NCBI GenBank assembly: GCA_964477085.1
Contig: CAYZDF010000035.1
Location: 1-32,196 of the forward strand
DNA from: Dichloromethanomonas sp964477085
Lineage (GTDB): Bacteria > Bacillota > Desulfitobacteriia > Desulfitobacteriales > Syntrophobotulaceae
DNA length: 32,196 bases
Reading direction: 5' to 3'
Shown in pieces: positions 32,112-32,196 of the stretch. Each line of letters opens with the position of its first letter. Position 1 is the first letter of the stretch. A program made the position numbers and the translations under genes. Under the pieces are notes generated by a model. The model was not told where the DNA came from. It did no database searches and was given only the letters and a program-made list of their open reading frames with translations.

Positions 32112-32196
32112 ATAAACCTCCTTACTAGAATTCTTTTCTACGTGAGACAGTTTCATAACTCATACCCGTTGATATAAGTGGATTTTTTACCCGTAA

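Overview
This window looks like chromosomal DNA of a low-to-moderate GC, endospore-forming Firmicute. The gene content and protein style resemble Peptococcaceae-type Clostridia such as Desulfitobacterium, Desulfosporosinus or Dehalobacter; that placement is inference from gene content, not a database match. Evidence includes AGGAGG-type ribosome binding sites, many TTG and GTG starts, a complete spoIIA operon, a clostridial-type spoVA cluster (C, D, E, F without A and B), a gerA-type germinant receptor operon and a lysine riboswitch.

Layout. 0.15-2 kb: a solitary asnB. 2.1-3.75 kb: a leftward two-gene cassette of a ParM-like actin ATPase and a small protein with a ribbon-helix-helix-like N-terminus. 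3.9-6 kb: three rightward membrane or envelope genes (DUF421/YetF type, DUF4363 type, YihY/BrkB type). 6.2-7.8 kb: lysA behind a complete sigma-A promoter, lysine riboswitch and terminator. 7.86-12.75 kb: an overlapping leftward operon of a DHH-CBS-tRNA nucleotidyltransferase fusion, trpS, scpA and scpB. 12.9-16.25 kb: a small orphan gene, an NhaD-like antiporter with a structured leader, a small membrane protein and a Pro/Tyr-rich tail-anchored protein. 16.3-19.7 kb: spoVAC-D-E-F leftward. 19.8-21.5 kb: spoIIAA-spoIIAB-sigF rightward. 21.5-22.7 kb: dacF leftward. 22.9-26.8 kb: gerKA-gerKC-gerKB leftward. 27-32.1 kb: a CoA-binding-fold protein, then xerD-deoB-punA-pdp leftward.

The right half matches, in gene neighbourhood, the order known from Bacillus subtilis (xerD-deoB-punA-dacF-spoIIAA-spoIIAB-sigF-spoVA-lysA). 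Here a pdp gene, a CoA-binding gene and a ger operon are interposed, and the spoIIA operon alone is inverted. Together these genes cover forespore sigma-factor control (SpoIIAA/AB/SigF), spore cortex carboxypeptidase (DacF), dipicolinate transport (SpoVA), germinant sensing (GerK and SpoVAF), nucleoside salvage (DeoB, PunA, Pdp) and chromosome maintenance (XerD, ScpA/B).

Most of the window is recognisable housekeeping and sporulation DNA and no wholly new multi-gene system stands out. The features most worth a second look are the chromosomal ParM-like cassette, the iron-sulfur-type cysteine pattern in TrpS, the inverted spoIIA operon, the mutually exclusive hairpins ahead of the antiporter gene, and the Pro/Tyr-rich repeat protein beside spoVAF. 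Several starts were moved inward from the longest open frame to a codon with a proper ribosome binding site; each case is explained in its entry.
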